A DNA stretch of 64,000 nt from Cryptomeria japonica (taxonomy: Eukaryota; Streptophyta; Pinopsida; Cupressales; Cupressaceae). A program made the position numbers and the translations under genes. Under the pieces are notes generated by a model. The model worked only from the letters and a program-made list of their open reading frames with translations, was not told the origin of the DNA and did not search any database. This document shows, piece by piece, positions 35,263 to 47,535 of the stretch (the stretch's first letter is position 1; every line of letters begins with the position of its first letter). The stretch covers positions 53,491,636 through 53,555,635 of the forward strand of contig NC_081414.1 in the NCBI RefSeq assembly GCF_030272615.1. Reading direction: 5' to 3'.

Positions 35263-38200
35263 ATGATGAAGAGGGAAGGTCCAAAGTTTAACAGAGAAAA
35301 TTTTAGTAAATGGAAAGATAGAATGAAGATATACATCAGAAGCATGGGTGCTCAACACTGGAGCTATGTTGAGAATTCCTATTTTTCCCCTATCGGTACT
35401 CTCACCGATGACCAAAAGAGAGAGATGCAGGAGAATGGGCAAGTCATGGAAGCCCTAATTAGTAGTTTATCTGACATTGAGTTTATTAATGTCCAAGATA
35501 AGGTAAATCCCAAAGAGGTATGGGATACTCTTGAAAATATCTATGGCGGTGATGAGCATGTAAAACAAGCTAAGGAAGAAAGCCTTAGAGGGAAGTTTGA
35601 AGACATGCAGATGGTTGAAGGTGAGACCATTCAACAATATGGAATAAGAATCAAAACCATTGTTGGAGATATCAAGAGTGCAGGTGGTAAAATGGAAGAT
35701 TCCACTATGGTAAGCAAAGTCCTGAGATCCTTATCACCAGTCTATGCAATAAGGGTTGCTGCTATTCAGGAGTTGAGATCAATAGACAAGACTAAGGTAT
35801 CCCTAGACTCCATCATTGCAAAGTTGACAACCTATGAGCTAAATAGTTTTGATGGCAGTGTTCAAAAGACTGAATCAACTTTTAAAGCTTCTGTTGTACC
35901 ATCCAGAAAAGGAAAAGAAGCTAGCACTAGTGGTGAACCAAGACAGAGCAGAGAAATGGATGATGAGGAGATTCTGATGGCATTTGAAGCTCTCCTTGCC
36001 AGGAAACTTCCTAAAGGAACCGGTAAATACAGAGGTAAGCTTCCTTTGAAATGATTTTCTTGTAACCAGATAGGACATATTGCTGTAAACTGTCCTAATG
36101 GTGACAACAAGGACAAACCAGAAAGGTTCAAGAAATTCAAAGGAGGAAACCAGAGAAACTATTTTATGGCAATTGATGGAGGTGTCACAAATGAGGAATC
36201 AGAAGATGAAGAAAATGAAGATAATGTGTTTGTTGCTATCAAGGAAGATGTGTCAGACAAGAAGGCTCTTGTCTCCTAGTTTGATAATTCCAATGAGTGG
36301 ATTATTGACAGTGGTTGTTCTCACCATATGACTGGTGACCGAAGAAAGTTTCTATCCTTGGAAGAGTATGATGGTAGTGTGGTTCGCTTTGGTAATGATG
36401 CACCATGCATGGTCAAAGGTAGAGGGTCCATCTCTTTGAATGGTAAGAGTAGTGCTGACAATGTGTACTAGGTTGATGGTCTAAGACACAACCTTCTGAG
36501 TGTTGCCTAGCTAAACGATAGTGGTCTCACTCTAGAATTCAAGAATGGAGTGTGCAGAATAAAAGGAAAGAATGGTGAATTGGTGGCCACCGGCATGTAG
36601 ACCAAAGGTAACCTATTTCAGTTGAATGAAAATATAAGTACATGTCTTATGGCTAAATTTGATGATAGCTGGATATGGCATAGGAGACTCTGCCATGTAA
36701 ACTTTGATAACATTGTGAAGGCTAGTAAGATCAAGGTAGTTAGAGGGTTGCTGATGCTAAGCAAACCGGATAATACCTTGTGTAGAGAGTGTCAATTGGG
36801 GAAAATGTCTTCCTCAACCTTTAAAGGTAAATCTTTTATTGCTAACAATTTGCTTGATCTTGTGCATACTGATTTGTGTCGTCTTATGAAAAATAGGATT
36901 GTGCAGGGTGATAGGTACTTCATGATTCTCACTGATGACTACTCAAGAATGATGTGGGTCACATTCTTGAAAGATAAGTCTGAAGCTTTTGTAAAGTTCA
37001 AATCTTTCAGAGCATTAGTGGAGAAGGAAAGCGGTAAAAGGATCAAGTGTCTGAGAACTGATCAAGGAGGGGAATTCACTTCCGATGAATTCAACAAGTA
37101 CTATGAAGAACATGGCATCAATAGACAACTATCTGCCTCCCAGACTCCATAGCAGAATGGCCTAGTAGAGAGGAATAACTAGACTGTGGTTGAAGCAACT
37201 AGAACAATGTTTATTCAAGGAAAGGTAGCGCACGCCTTTTGGAGAGAAGTGGTGAGCACTGTAGTCTATACAATGAACCGGGTACTCATCAAGAAAGGTA
37301 AGGATAAAACTCCTTATGAGTATTGGACTAGTAAGACACCTATGGTTAGCTACTTTAGAGTGTTTGGTAGAAAATGTTACATCAAGAGGAGTGAGCACTA
37401 GAGAAAATTTGATGCGAAATGTGATGAGGGAATATTCCTAGGGTATTCCATCAAGAGCAAAGCTCTCAAGTGTTTCAATAATAGGACTCAGAGAATCATG
37501 GAAAGCATCAATGTAAGAGTTGACGAAACCTCTAAGAAAATGGAGGAAACCGACAGTGAGCAAGCGGTAAATGAACTGGTTGTAACCTTCTGGGAATTGG
37601 TTGTCAGTCAACTGAGTACTAGTAACAGTGTTCCTACACCGGCAGATGTAGATGGTGATACTGATGGAGATGAGGATGAAGAAGAAAAGCAAGAGGAATC
37701 TATCAAGACCATTCCTCGGTATGTCAAGTTGAATCATGATCCTAAGCAACTCATAGGAGATAAGGATGCAGGAATCCTTACAAGAAGAAAGGTCAGAGAA
37801 AAATCATGTATGATCTGTAAATTTGAGCACAAATCATTCAAAGAGGCACATAAAGATGAAGAATGGATCAAGGAAATGGAAGAGGAACTTGACTAGATAG
37901 AGAAAAATGGTACATGGTCTTTGGTATCCAGACTGGAGTATAAAAATGTCATTGGTACAAAATGGGTTTTCATAAATAAGCTGAATGAGGATGGCACATC
38001 GATTAGGAACAAAGCCATATTGGTGTGCAAAGGATATGCCCAAGAAGAAGGAGAAGACTGTGGAGATACCTTTGCTCCTGTAGCTAGATTGGAAGGAGTT
38101 TGTATGCTTCTTGCATATGCAGCTTTTAAAGGTTTCAAAGTATATCAAATGGATGTAAAATTTGCATTCCTGAATGGTGTACTTGAAGAGGAGGTGTATA

Positions 38201-39360
38201 TATAGCAACCAGATGGGTTCATCCTATCTAAAGATAGTGACATGGTATGTAGGCTACATACAGCCTTATATGGTCTAAATCAGGCACCTAGAGCTTGGTA
38301 TGAGTGTCTGCATTCACATCTTCTGAAGATTGGATTTGAGAGAACAAGTGAAGACAATAATATCTACTTAAAGTCTGCATGAGACCGGATCCTGATCTGT
38401 GAGGTATTTGTTGATGACATTATCTTTGGTGGAGATGACAAGATGAGTCATGAGTTTGTAGATGAGATGAAGAAAGAGTTTGAGATGTCACTCATAGGGG
38501 AGATTAAGTTCTTCATTGGACTACAGATCCAACAGATGAAAGATGGAATCTTTATCACTCAGTCCAAGTATGTCAAAGAGGTGTTGAAGACCTTTGGCAT
38601 GGAAGATAGAAAATTGGTTGGTACTTTGATGGTGACCGGTTGTAAACTATCCAAAGAAGATGACTCAGCATTGGTTGATGAGAAGGAATACCGATCAATG
38701 ATTGGTAAGTTACGTTATGTAGTGCATAGCAGACCAGATATTGCACATGCAGTTGGCATTACTGCAAGGTTCCAGAAAAGCCCAAGTGAATCCCACTTGG
38801 TTGCAGTCAAGCGGATTCTTAGGTATCTAAAGGGAACTGTTGATTATGGATTGTGGTATCCATATAGCAAGGATTTCAACTTAAAAGTATACATAGATGC
38901 TGATTGGGCAGGTAATGTAGATGACCAAAAAAGAACAACCGATGGTGCATTCTTTCTCGGTGGTAGACTGGTCTCATGGATGAGTAAAAACTAGAGTTGT
39001 ATCTCTCAGTCTACAACAGAAGCAGAGTATGTTGCAACTTTCATGAACTGCACTTAGACAATTTGTATGAAGCATGTATTAAATGGCTTCAAAGTTTCTA
39101 TATCTAAACCGGTAAGTATATTTTGTGAGAATACTAGTGCAATTAATATCTCCAAGAATCTGGTTTTACATTCTAGAACCAAGCAATTTGAGCCTAAGTA
39201 TCATTTCTTGAGGGAAAAGTTTCAAAACAAAGAGATTACACTGGAACATGTTTCCAGTAAGGAGTAGTTAGCAGACATATTCACCAAGCCTCTCCCAAAG
39301 GCCACATTTATGTACTTAAGAGGTGAACTAGGGGTGTTGCCCCTTCAGGAGGTAAACTAA
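35263..39360 (+). pseudogene. Copia B gag-pol polyprotein, one frame, stopped only by TAG and TGA
   Basis: About 1,365 codons in one frame from ATG 35263 to TAA 39358. Gag core: KFNRENFSKWKDRMKIYI, VWDTLENIYGGDEHV. Knuckle: the first Cys codon is TGA at 36052, then FSCNQIGHIAVNC. Protease: WIIDSGCSHHMTGD at 36298. Integrase has the triad in LVHTDLC, CLRTDQGGEF and [36 protein letters not shown], catalytic FVDDIIFGG near 38408. RNase H: YIDADWAG, TTEAEY, FCENTSAI (Asp replaced by Glu in the last). Fourteen stops (twelve TAG, two TGA) and no frameshift. In a 1.4 kb-codon-scale ORF this is unusual for a dead element. Confidence 0.95.
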
Positions 39361-39603
39361 AGGCACATGCTTCACATCAGTTAGGTATTGCATAGTCAAA
39401 GTTTTTTTGGATTGATGTGTTGAAGGATGCTACTCCTCAAGAGGAGAAGCATAATGGAATAGGGCAACTTGTGCCTCTACTTTGGCATTGTTGTCAAAGG
39501 GGGAGAAGATGTGAAGTGGAGAAGATATCTACAGAAATTGGGGGAGAAGATGTGAAGCGAAGAGATATCTTTGTATATTGCCATCAATGCCAAAGGGGGA
39601 TAT

Positions 39604-39860
39604 TGTTGACATTATGTGAATCGGTATGAGGACATAGTGACATGGTGTGTTGTATGAGAAGATAAGTGTTAACCGGTTTATGCTTGTCTCAGTTATTCTA
39701 GGTTTTGTCGACTGTACTCTGATTAAGGACCGATGTTACTATTTGTCTATCAATGCATAGTGTCTATTGACAAACTAGTTTAAGATTGTGTTTTTGCCTA
39801 TACTGATTCACCCCCCTCTTAGTACCGGTTTGGTACTATCCATTCATCATTGCGTTATCA
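39604..39860 (+). repeat. 3' LTR of copia B with internal deletion
   Basis: 257 bases. The first about 45 bases match 33733-33777 and the rest match about 34980-35191 of the 5' LTR. About 1.2 kb is missing, joined at a short TGT-rich microhomology near 39650. Confidence 0.92.
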
Positions 39861-40140
39861 TAAACTGCATTATCATATAGAATCATGGCATTGCGTCACA
39901 TAATTATAAAAGCATATAGAAACATCACATAGGAACACATGCATATAATTTCCACAAGGATGAGTCATCTCATATAGATATTAAAAAATAATAAGTGTCA
40001 TGATACAATGATGTCAATATCATATATGTCTACAAAATCACCCAAAGGTGTCTACATCATCATCTAAATACTAAGCTAATGGGATCCAAAAGAGCTATGA
40101 TGAACTCCCTCCCTCAGAGCTAGCTAGCCTTGAAGGAAGC
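39861..40140 (+). other. Tat 3' region, no gene
   Basis: AT-rich continuation of the sequence before 33733, with repeated 'catcata' and 'atcata' words. It leads into the C-terminal end of the antisense ORF on the minus strand. Nothing else seen. Confidence 0.55.
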
Positions 40141-41298
40141 TGAGCTCTCAAAGTCCTTGCCCCAAGATCACCCTGTTTGTCCCCTCATCTATCCCCTCTC
40201 CCTGGTGGTGCGGGTGGACCCATGACCCCACCATTGGATGCCTACCTCCTATCTCTCCTAGTGTCGTAGCCCACGAGGCTCTCCTGTAGCTCCCTGCTCT
40301 AATCTTTGGAGGAATTGCTGCGTAATATAGATCTCTCCAGTACCAAATCTCCTCCCCTATCCGCAGGAGACATGCATAACTTGCTCCATGATCCCCCTCT
40401 TCTTCTTCTTTCCCTACCCTTAGTGACTCCTTATGATCATATATCATTTAGTGGCCCGATCTCGCTCCCTCTCCATCTCTTTTGACTGTTGCCTCAATTG
40501 AGACACATCTCTCTCAAGATCCTTGATTTCATCAACTTGTCCTATTGCAATCTCTCATAGTGCTAGAAACTCATCCTCCTCCTCATCTACACATTGGGCA
40601 CCCTCCTCCTACCTAGCTTGTCCCTGTGTCTCTCTCCCTGGTACTTGTCCCTATAACTATCCATCACCCTATAAGACTTGTCCTCCTCTCCCCCTTGGTG
40701 GTCTTGGTGGCCTCCCTCCCCATGGATCCTCGCCTCCCTCAACTCTCTCTCTAGCATCCCCTGGTCCACCCCTACCCCTCACCACCCTCCTCACTGATCC
40801 TCTCCTCTGCCTTGTCTATCTAACCCCACCACTTTCATCATCATCCTCATCATTATCATCCTCTGCTACCAAAGGCTCATCTAGATCTATAAATCTAAGT
40901 ACTAAATGTTCTATAAAATAGGCGGCATACTCTGCATCTATACTTATGTCAATCACATCTCTCTGTAGATCCTAAGATATAGGAACTTACTTCTCAAAAC
41001 TATGTAACAACAAGATCATAGGACAAAATCGGCCCCTAGTGAGCCTTCTCCCCCACTATTTGTGCAAACTCTCTAAATCCTTGAGGCATCCTTTGTTGAT
41101 GCCCAAACTGCCTGCATACCCTATTAATTAGATGTTTGTCTAGTATATACAATGTCCACCCAATCAGATACTTGCTCTTAAAGATGTAAGGAAGCTTTGT
41201 AGCATCCTCCTCCCAATCCTCATAGTCAAGATATCATCTCCATATGACACTATATATATCATCTATCACCCATCTCTAACAGTCCACCTTCCCACTCC

Positions 41299-42503
41299 TA
41301 TTGGCCATTTGGTGGAATTGATTATGTGTTGCATTTATGTTTTATCATTGATGTCAACACTAGCTATTTGGATCTTTATCGACACCCTTCTGGTCCTAGT
41401 TGGTTAGGTGGTTACTAGTTAACTTGGATTTGGCATGATCCGGTATGCTCTGATATAATCTAGTGATGGAATTTTCTTGTTCATGATACTTATACTCATA
41501 TTTGGTCAGTTGGTTTTGGTCTGGTGATTGAATGCTATCCTGCTTGCTTAGATGCTTAGTTTTTGGTTCCGACAAGGGTTTACCGACAGAGCTTTTGGTG
41601 GAGATCTTTGATGAATTGTATAAGTGGTGTTGGTGCAGCTTCTGGTGGAGTTTTAGCATGCTATTGGTGATCATGTTCGAGACTTGGTGGTTGGAGATCA
41701 TTGATGAAGTGTGTGGACCTATGCTTGGTCCCAGTTGATCTAGGTTATGGATCAACTTTAATATAATGTGTGGATAGGACCTATTGTTGTATTTTTGAGA
41801 TGTCTTATCTGTTGATATTATTTGTTTGGTCTAAAGCCAACATGGTTTGTAATTAGTTTATTATCTGGTGACTAACCTAATTGTTTATGGTCGAGGGTTT
41901 GTATAAATAGATGTAAGATCTCATTGTAGATCATCATGGTTAATGTAAGAGGTCATGGTCAAGGAATGTAATGTGTGAATAATGTAATATCATTTAGGTA
42001 GAGGAGTTGGTCGATCATTGGATATTGAATTGGGTTTGTGTAAGAGGATTTATTCCTTTGGTAATGAGCTTAACTGGAACTGTACTCTAGCATAGGAGAT
42101 GCTATCTTTTGCAGTTCAACATTTCTTCATATTGTAGTATGGATTTCTACATATTCAGTGAGGCTCCTTTTGTGATGAGTAGTGTGCTCTAGAATGTTGG
42201 CCTTCCTACAAGTGCATTTCCCTTCATTGTAATTCACATACTTACTGCAAAAGTATTATTTGACTGTGGGTAGGCTTCCCACCGTGGTTTTTCCTTTTAC
42301 TGGGTTTTCCATGTACAAAACTTGGTGTTGTGTGGATTAATTTTATTCTATGATTATTGTTTATTCTTAATTTGATTAACTACTATTTTAGTATTATTGT
42401 TTTGGGTTTTGGTATTAAAGTTTAAATTGCTAGTACTTCTGGTAATTTTTTGACAACTGATTCAAACCCCCCCCCCTCTTAGTTGTCTTTGAGTTATCTA
42501 AAC
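41299..42503 (+). mobile_element. Solo LTR of the copia C family
   Basis: About 1.2 kb, starting TATTGGCCATTTGGTGG (the expected TG is mutated) and ending near GTTATCTAAAC. It matches the 5' LTR of copia C (42713-43875) in order: GGAATTGATTATGTGTT start, 'gtataaatagatgtaaga' promoter-like block (about 41892), 'ccaccgtggtttttcc' and a C-rich run before CTCTTAGTTG. No internal region and no clean target-site duplication. It lies in the antisense ORF. Confidence 0.8.
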
Positions 42504-42712
42504 TGTCTAATGAATCCATGGCTGGGAAGTGATCATACTGTACAAATGTGCATATGAATGTCCATTCCCCCTTGCTCTGAAATGTACTGGTCTAGTCATT
42601 GCAATTTTCTCATACGACCAAACTTGTAACAAAGTAACCCTGCAACCTAGCCTGCAGCCACCAAGATACACGAACTAGTGAAGCTCATGATACAAGTGTG
42701 CTAACACACACG

Positions 42713-43875
42713 TGTTGGCAATATGATGGAATTGATTATGTGTTTCATTGATGTCAAAACTTTCTTTTATGGTTGTTTACTGACTTCAAGTAGAAGGATT
42801 GGATTCAGAAGATAATCAGTTGATTGTCACCGATATGATCTGGTTGATGGAGTAAGTTTGTATGGATGGTTCATATTCTTTTGAAGTATGTTTCAGTCAG
42901 TTGGTATTGAATTGATGATCAAATTCTATCTTATGTTCTAGTAATCTTGCTTTATTGGTCCGGTAAGGGTTTCATTGGCATAGCTTTATTGAAGATCTTT
43001 GATGTAATGCATAAGTGGTGTTGGTGTGGCTTCTCGAAGGGATTCAAGATGCTGATGGTGACTGTGTTCATGCTTTGGCATGTGTGGATCTAATTTAGGT
43101 CCAGTGCTATCTAGGTTATGGATCATTTTTAATGAAACGTGTTGGTGGATCCTCCGATGTGCTTCAGGGATGTTTTATTGATTGGATGATATTTGTTTAG
43201 CCTTAGGCCGACATGTGTTATGATTTTATTTTAGGATAATGTAATGGATCTATTGAATTATCATTTGTGGGGCCGACCTAATTGGTTAGGTCCCAGGTTT
43301 GTATAAATATATGTAAGATCTCATTGTAGATCATATGGAAAGAGCAACGAGCAAATAATATAATAAGCATTTGTACAAAGGATTTGGTCGATCATAGGTG
43401 ATTGACTTGGGTTTACGTAAGAGGTTTTAGACCTCCGGTATTAAGATTAACTAGAATTGTAATCTGGCATGTTTGATGCTATCACCGATAGGTCTTCTCT
43501 CTAGATTGTAGTCCAAATATCTTGAGGTGGTTGCCATCTCTATAGTCAGTGAGACTCCATTGTGATGAGTAGTGTGCTCTAGCTAGTGTGTCTTCCTGCA
43601 TGTGTAGGCTCCTATTGTAATCAAATACTTGTTGTAGAAGTATCATCTGACTATGGGTAGGATTTCCCACCATGGCTTTTCCTCATTGAGGTTTTCCACG
43701 TAAAAATCATGGTGTTATGTGTTATGGTTGCATGATATTGATTCTTTGGTTTTGATTTATGCTTTGATGCTTAATTAATTATTTTGGTATAAGGTTTTAA
43801 GTGCTTTAATTCACATAAACCGTTAACAACTAATTCAACCCCCCCCCTCTCAATTGTTCACCGGTTATCCTAACA
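42713..43875 (+). repeat. 5' LTR of copia C
   Basis: 1,163 bases, TGTTGGCAATATGATGG to TTATCCTAACA. It has a TATA-like 'gtataaatatatgtaag' (about 43304), the module 'cccaccatggcttttcc' (about 43666) and a C-rich run before CTCTCAATTG (about 43838-43857). Confidence 0.9.
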
Positions 43876-43933
43876 ATTGGTATCAGAGCTTGATCCTCTT
43901 TTTACATAAGCTTAACCACTTGAGGAAGATCAT

Positions 43934-46900
43934 ATGGAAACTAATAGTTGAACTCATGTTTTCTAGAAGGATAGTCCTAGGCTTGATGGAACAAAGTATG
44001 GAGTATGAAAGATTCAGATGGAGACTCATTTAAGATGCATTAGAAAGGAAATTTGGGGAATAACTAAAAAAGGTTACACTCCTCATAATCTGACATCTAG
44101 CATTCCTGCATCGACAGACTTGGATAAGAACATTGAGAATGACTACAGATCTATAGAAGCCCTCTTAAGCACCTTATCAGATCAACAAATCATGGGACTA
44201 TCAAAAAAATCATCAACAAAAGCTATATGGGACAAGTTGGAGACTCTAAATGAAGGTGATCCTACTTTTAAAATCACAAAGCTTGAATATTACAAGGTAA
44301 GATATGAAATCTTGAAGATGGAGGAAGATAAAAGAATTTCTACATTTATGGAAAGGGTAAATGAAATGGTATTGGGAATTTAGTGATGTGGTGGATCTTT
44401 GAATGAGGAAGAGATTGTTTCAAAAGTGTTAAGGGTTTAGCCACCAACATATAAGATGAAGGTAACTACAATTAATGAGCTAAGAACCATGCCTAATTCT
44501 TCTTTCAATAGAGATACTCTTGTTGGGAAGATATCTATTTTTGAGCTTGAGGAATTTGGTCCTCTTGTATCTACATAGATTGATAATGGATTTAAGGCAT
44601 CCACATTATCAACCAAAAAGAAAGATTGGAAAGTTTTGTATGCAAAGGAATTGGAAGAGATTAGGAAAGAAGATGAAGAGATAGAGCAACTTGAAGCCCT
44701 ATTTTCTAGTAGGATACCTACAGTTGGAAGAAAAAGCTAGAAGATATTTTAAGCCTAACCCTAATTATCAGATCAAGCATAAGTATAGGAAATACAAAAA
44801 AAAATCATGCTACTATGCTGATGAGGAAGGAGTAATCAATGAATCAGAAGAAGAACCTATAGGAGATTTAGCTAATGGATCCAACAATGGAAAAGACTAG
44901 GTATTTTATGCTATGAAGGAAGATGATCCAAAACTAGTTATCAAAAATGAGGAAAAGGACCTTGCAGCAAATGTTGAAGACACAGATGAGTGGGTAATAG
45001 ATAGTGGATGTTCTCATCATATGATAGGTGACAAAGGGAAGTTTGTAACTTTGCAAGAATTTGATGGTGGTCAGGTCAAATTTGGTAATAAAAAGGCATG
45101 CATGATCAAAGGAAGAGGAACCATTTCATTGGATAGTAAGCATAACATTGATAATGTCTATTATGTTGAAGGTCTGAAGCATAATATTTTGAGTGTAGGA
45201 AAATTGGTAGACAGAGGATTTCAATTACAATTCAAAGATGGAAAGTGCAAAATCATTAGCAAATCAGGATTGGAGATTGCAACCGATACATAGACAAAAT
45301 GTAACATGTTTCATTTGAACTCCAATTAAAACACATGTTTGATTGCACATGTTGATGAAAGTTGGCTATGGCATAAGAGGTCATGTCATGTAAATTTTGA
45401 TTGCATTATAAAGGTCATTTCAACTATGGCGGTTAGAGATTTACCTAAGATTGTGATGCCTCACAATTCGGTATGTAAAGAATATCAAATGGGTAAGAAA
45501 ATCAAAACTTATTTTAAGAGCATACATGATAAATCTAATGATGTTTTTAATTTGATTTGATTGATGGGAATGAAAATTAAGTGTCTGAGATTAGATCAAG
45601 GTGGTGAATTCACATTCAGTGAATTCAATAGTTATTGTGATAAAAATGGCATTACGAGACAGTTATCTACACCCCAAACACCTTAGCAAAATGACATTTT
45701 GGAAAGAAAGAACATAACCATTTTCAATGTAGCCAGAAGCACGATTATGGAAGTTAATTTTCCTCATATCTACTGGAGAGAAGTAGTAAGTACAATGATT
45801 TATACATTCAACAGAGTTCAAATCAAGGGAGATATCGGTAAGACACCTTATGAATCAAGGTTTGGTCATTCTCCCACTCTTAAATATTTGAGAATGTTTG
45901 GAAGTAAGTGCTATATCAAAAGAGATGATTCCATTGGAAAGTTTGAACGTAAATGTGATGAAGGAATATTTCTTGGTTATTCAACCAAAAAAAAATCATA
46001 TAGATGTTATAACAAATGATTGCAGATAATTGTGGAGAGCGCTAATGTGAAAGAGGATGAGCAGTGGAAATGATCATAACTAAACCAGTAGTGCCTGTAC
46101 TAGAATAGAATATTGAACCAGTTACGTTGACATCATCAGAAAACTCAACTATAACTAAAGAGAAACACAAAGAACCTGAAAATTAGAAAACACCAAGTTA
46201 TGTAAGGCTAAATCATTATGAAAAATTAGATCATTGGAGACAAAAACATGGGAGTCATGACAAGGAGAATATTGGAAAATCAAGAGTTATGTTTCATTTC
46301 TCAGATTGAGTTGACATCATTAATTGAAGCTTGTAAATATGAATGTTGGATGAAAGCTATGAAAGATGAATTGGATCAGATATAAAAGAACAATACTTGG
46401 ACTTTGGTTCCTCGACATAACAATAAGAATGCTATTGGAACTAAATGGGTTTTTAGAAACAAACTGAATGAGGATGTAGAAGTTGTAAGAAACAAGGCTA
46501 GATTGGTTTGCAAAGGATATTCTCAAAAGGAAGGAATTGATTATGGTGAAACGTTTGCACCAGTAGTAGAATTGAAGCTGTTAGACTATTTCTTGCTTAT
46601 GCAGCCTATCAGAACTACAAGGTCTATTAGATGCATGTTAAGTGTGCATTTCTAAATGGAGAACTTGAATACGAAGTCTTTATTGAGCAACCAGATGTAT
46701 TTTTACTAACAAATGAAAAATATATGGTTTACAGATTAAGGAAAGCCCTATATGGACTAAAGCAGGCTCCTAGAGCTTGGTATGCAAGGTTAGATAAGTA
46801 TCTTTTGAAGCTTGATTTTATAAAAGTTAACGCTGATAGTAATATATATTATAAGATCACTAATGATGAGATTATGATTATTAAAGTATTTATTGATGAT

Positions 46901-47535
46901 ATCATTTTTGGAGGTGAAGAAAAATTGTGCATGAAATTTTATGATAATATGCAGAGTGAATTTGAAATGTCTATGACTGGAGAAATAAGTTTTTTTCTAG
47001 GTTTGCAAATTACTTAGACTAACAAAGGCATCTTTATCTATCAAACTAAGTATCTAAAGTAATTGTTGAATAATGTTGGTATGGAAAATGCTAAACCGGT
47101 TAGTACTCCTATGGTTATAAGTAAAAATTTATCAATTAAGGATGTATCCCCTTTAGTAAATTCTACAAGATATAAATCCATGATTGGTGGTTTTCTATAT
47201 TTAACTCAGACTAGACTAGATATAATGAATACAGTTAGTATTGTATCAAGATTTCAAAGTAATCAGAGAGAAAATCATGAAAGTGCAATAAAAAGGATAT
47301 TCTGATATTTGCAAGGCACAACTGGATATGGTTGATGGTACCCTAAAGATGATGACTTTAATTTATGTGCATATACAGATGCATATTGGGAAGGTGATGT
47401 TGATGAATGGAAGAGCACATCCGGTGGATCATTCTTCCTTGGGAAGAAGTTGGTTTCATGGATCAACAAGAAGTTGCCATGCATTTCTTTATCCACTGCT
47501 GAAGCTGAAGCTGCATTTCTTTATCCACTACTAAA
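43934..47535 (+). pseudogene. Copia C gag-pol polyprotein (stops, shifts, internal deletion)
   Basis: Gag core 44018-44380 (STKAIWDKLETLNEGDPTFK), shift near 44700, protease WVIDSGCSHHMIGD at about 44990, pre-integrase LWHKRSCHVNFDC near 45366. An internal loss at about 45555 joins it to KCLRLDQGGEFTF, removing the first part of the integrase core with its first catalytic Asp. The rest includes NDILERKNITIF. RT (46404-47017) has [13 protein letters not shown], a shift near 46630, [27 protein letters not shown] and catalytic FIDDIIFGG near 46893. RNase H starts (AYTDAYWEGD, STAEAEA) but ends at about 47535, where the LTR piece begins. Stops include TAG, TGA and TAA. Confidence 0.9.

Larger units (their letters stand above)
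33733..39860 (+). mobile_element. Copia B: Ty1/copia retrotransposon with truncated 3' LTR
   Basis: Bounded by a perfect duplication TAAAC (33728-33732 and 39861-39865). The 5' LTR is 33733-35191 and the 3' LTR only 39604-39860. The primer site TGGTATCAGAGC is at 35194-35205 and the polypurine tract CAATGCCAAAGGGGGATAT at about 39585-39603. Internal coding is one frame, broken only by stop codons. It sits in the 3' non-coding part of the Tat element. Confidence 0.96.

Noticed and set aside
36052-39267. Stop-codon reassignment or read-through in copia B
   Set aside because: In-frame TAGs fall at normal Gln or Trp positions of a retroelement in a plant nuclear genome; mutation at methylated CHG sites explains this more simply.
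40523-40921. Pro/Ser-rich plus-strand frame of 132 codons
   Set aside because: It is opposite the acidic tail of the antisense plant-mobile-domain ORF; Pro/Ser on the plus strand is the complement of Gly/Glu/Asp/Arg codons there.
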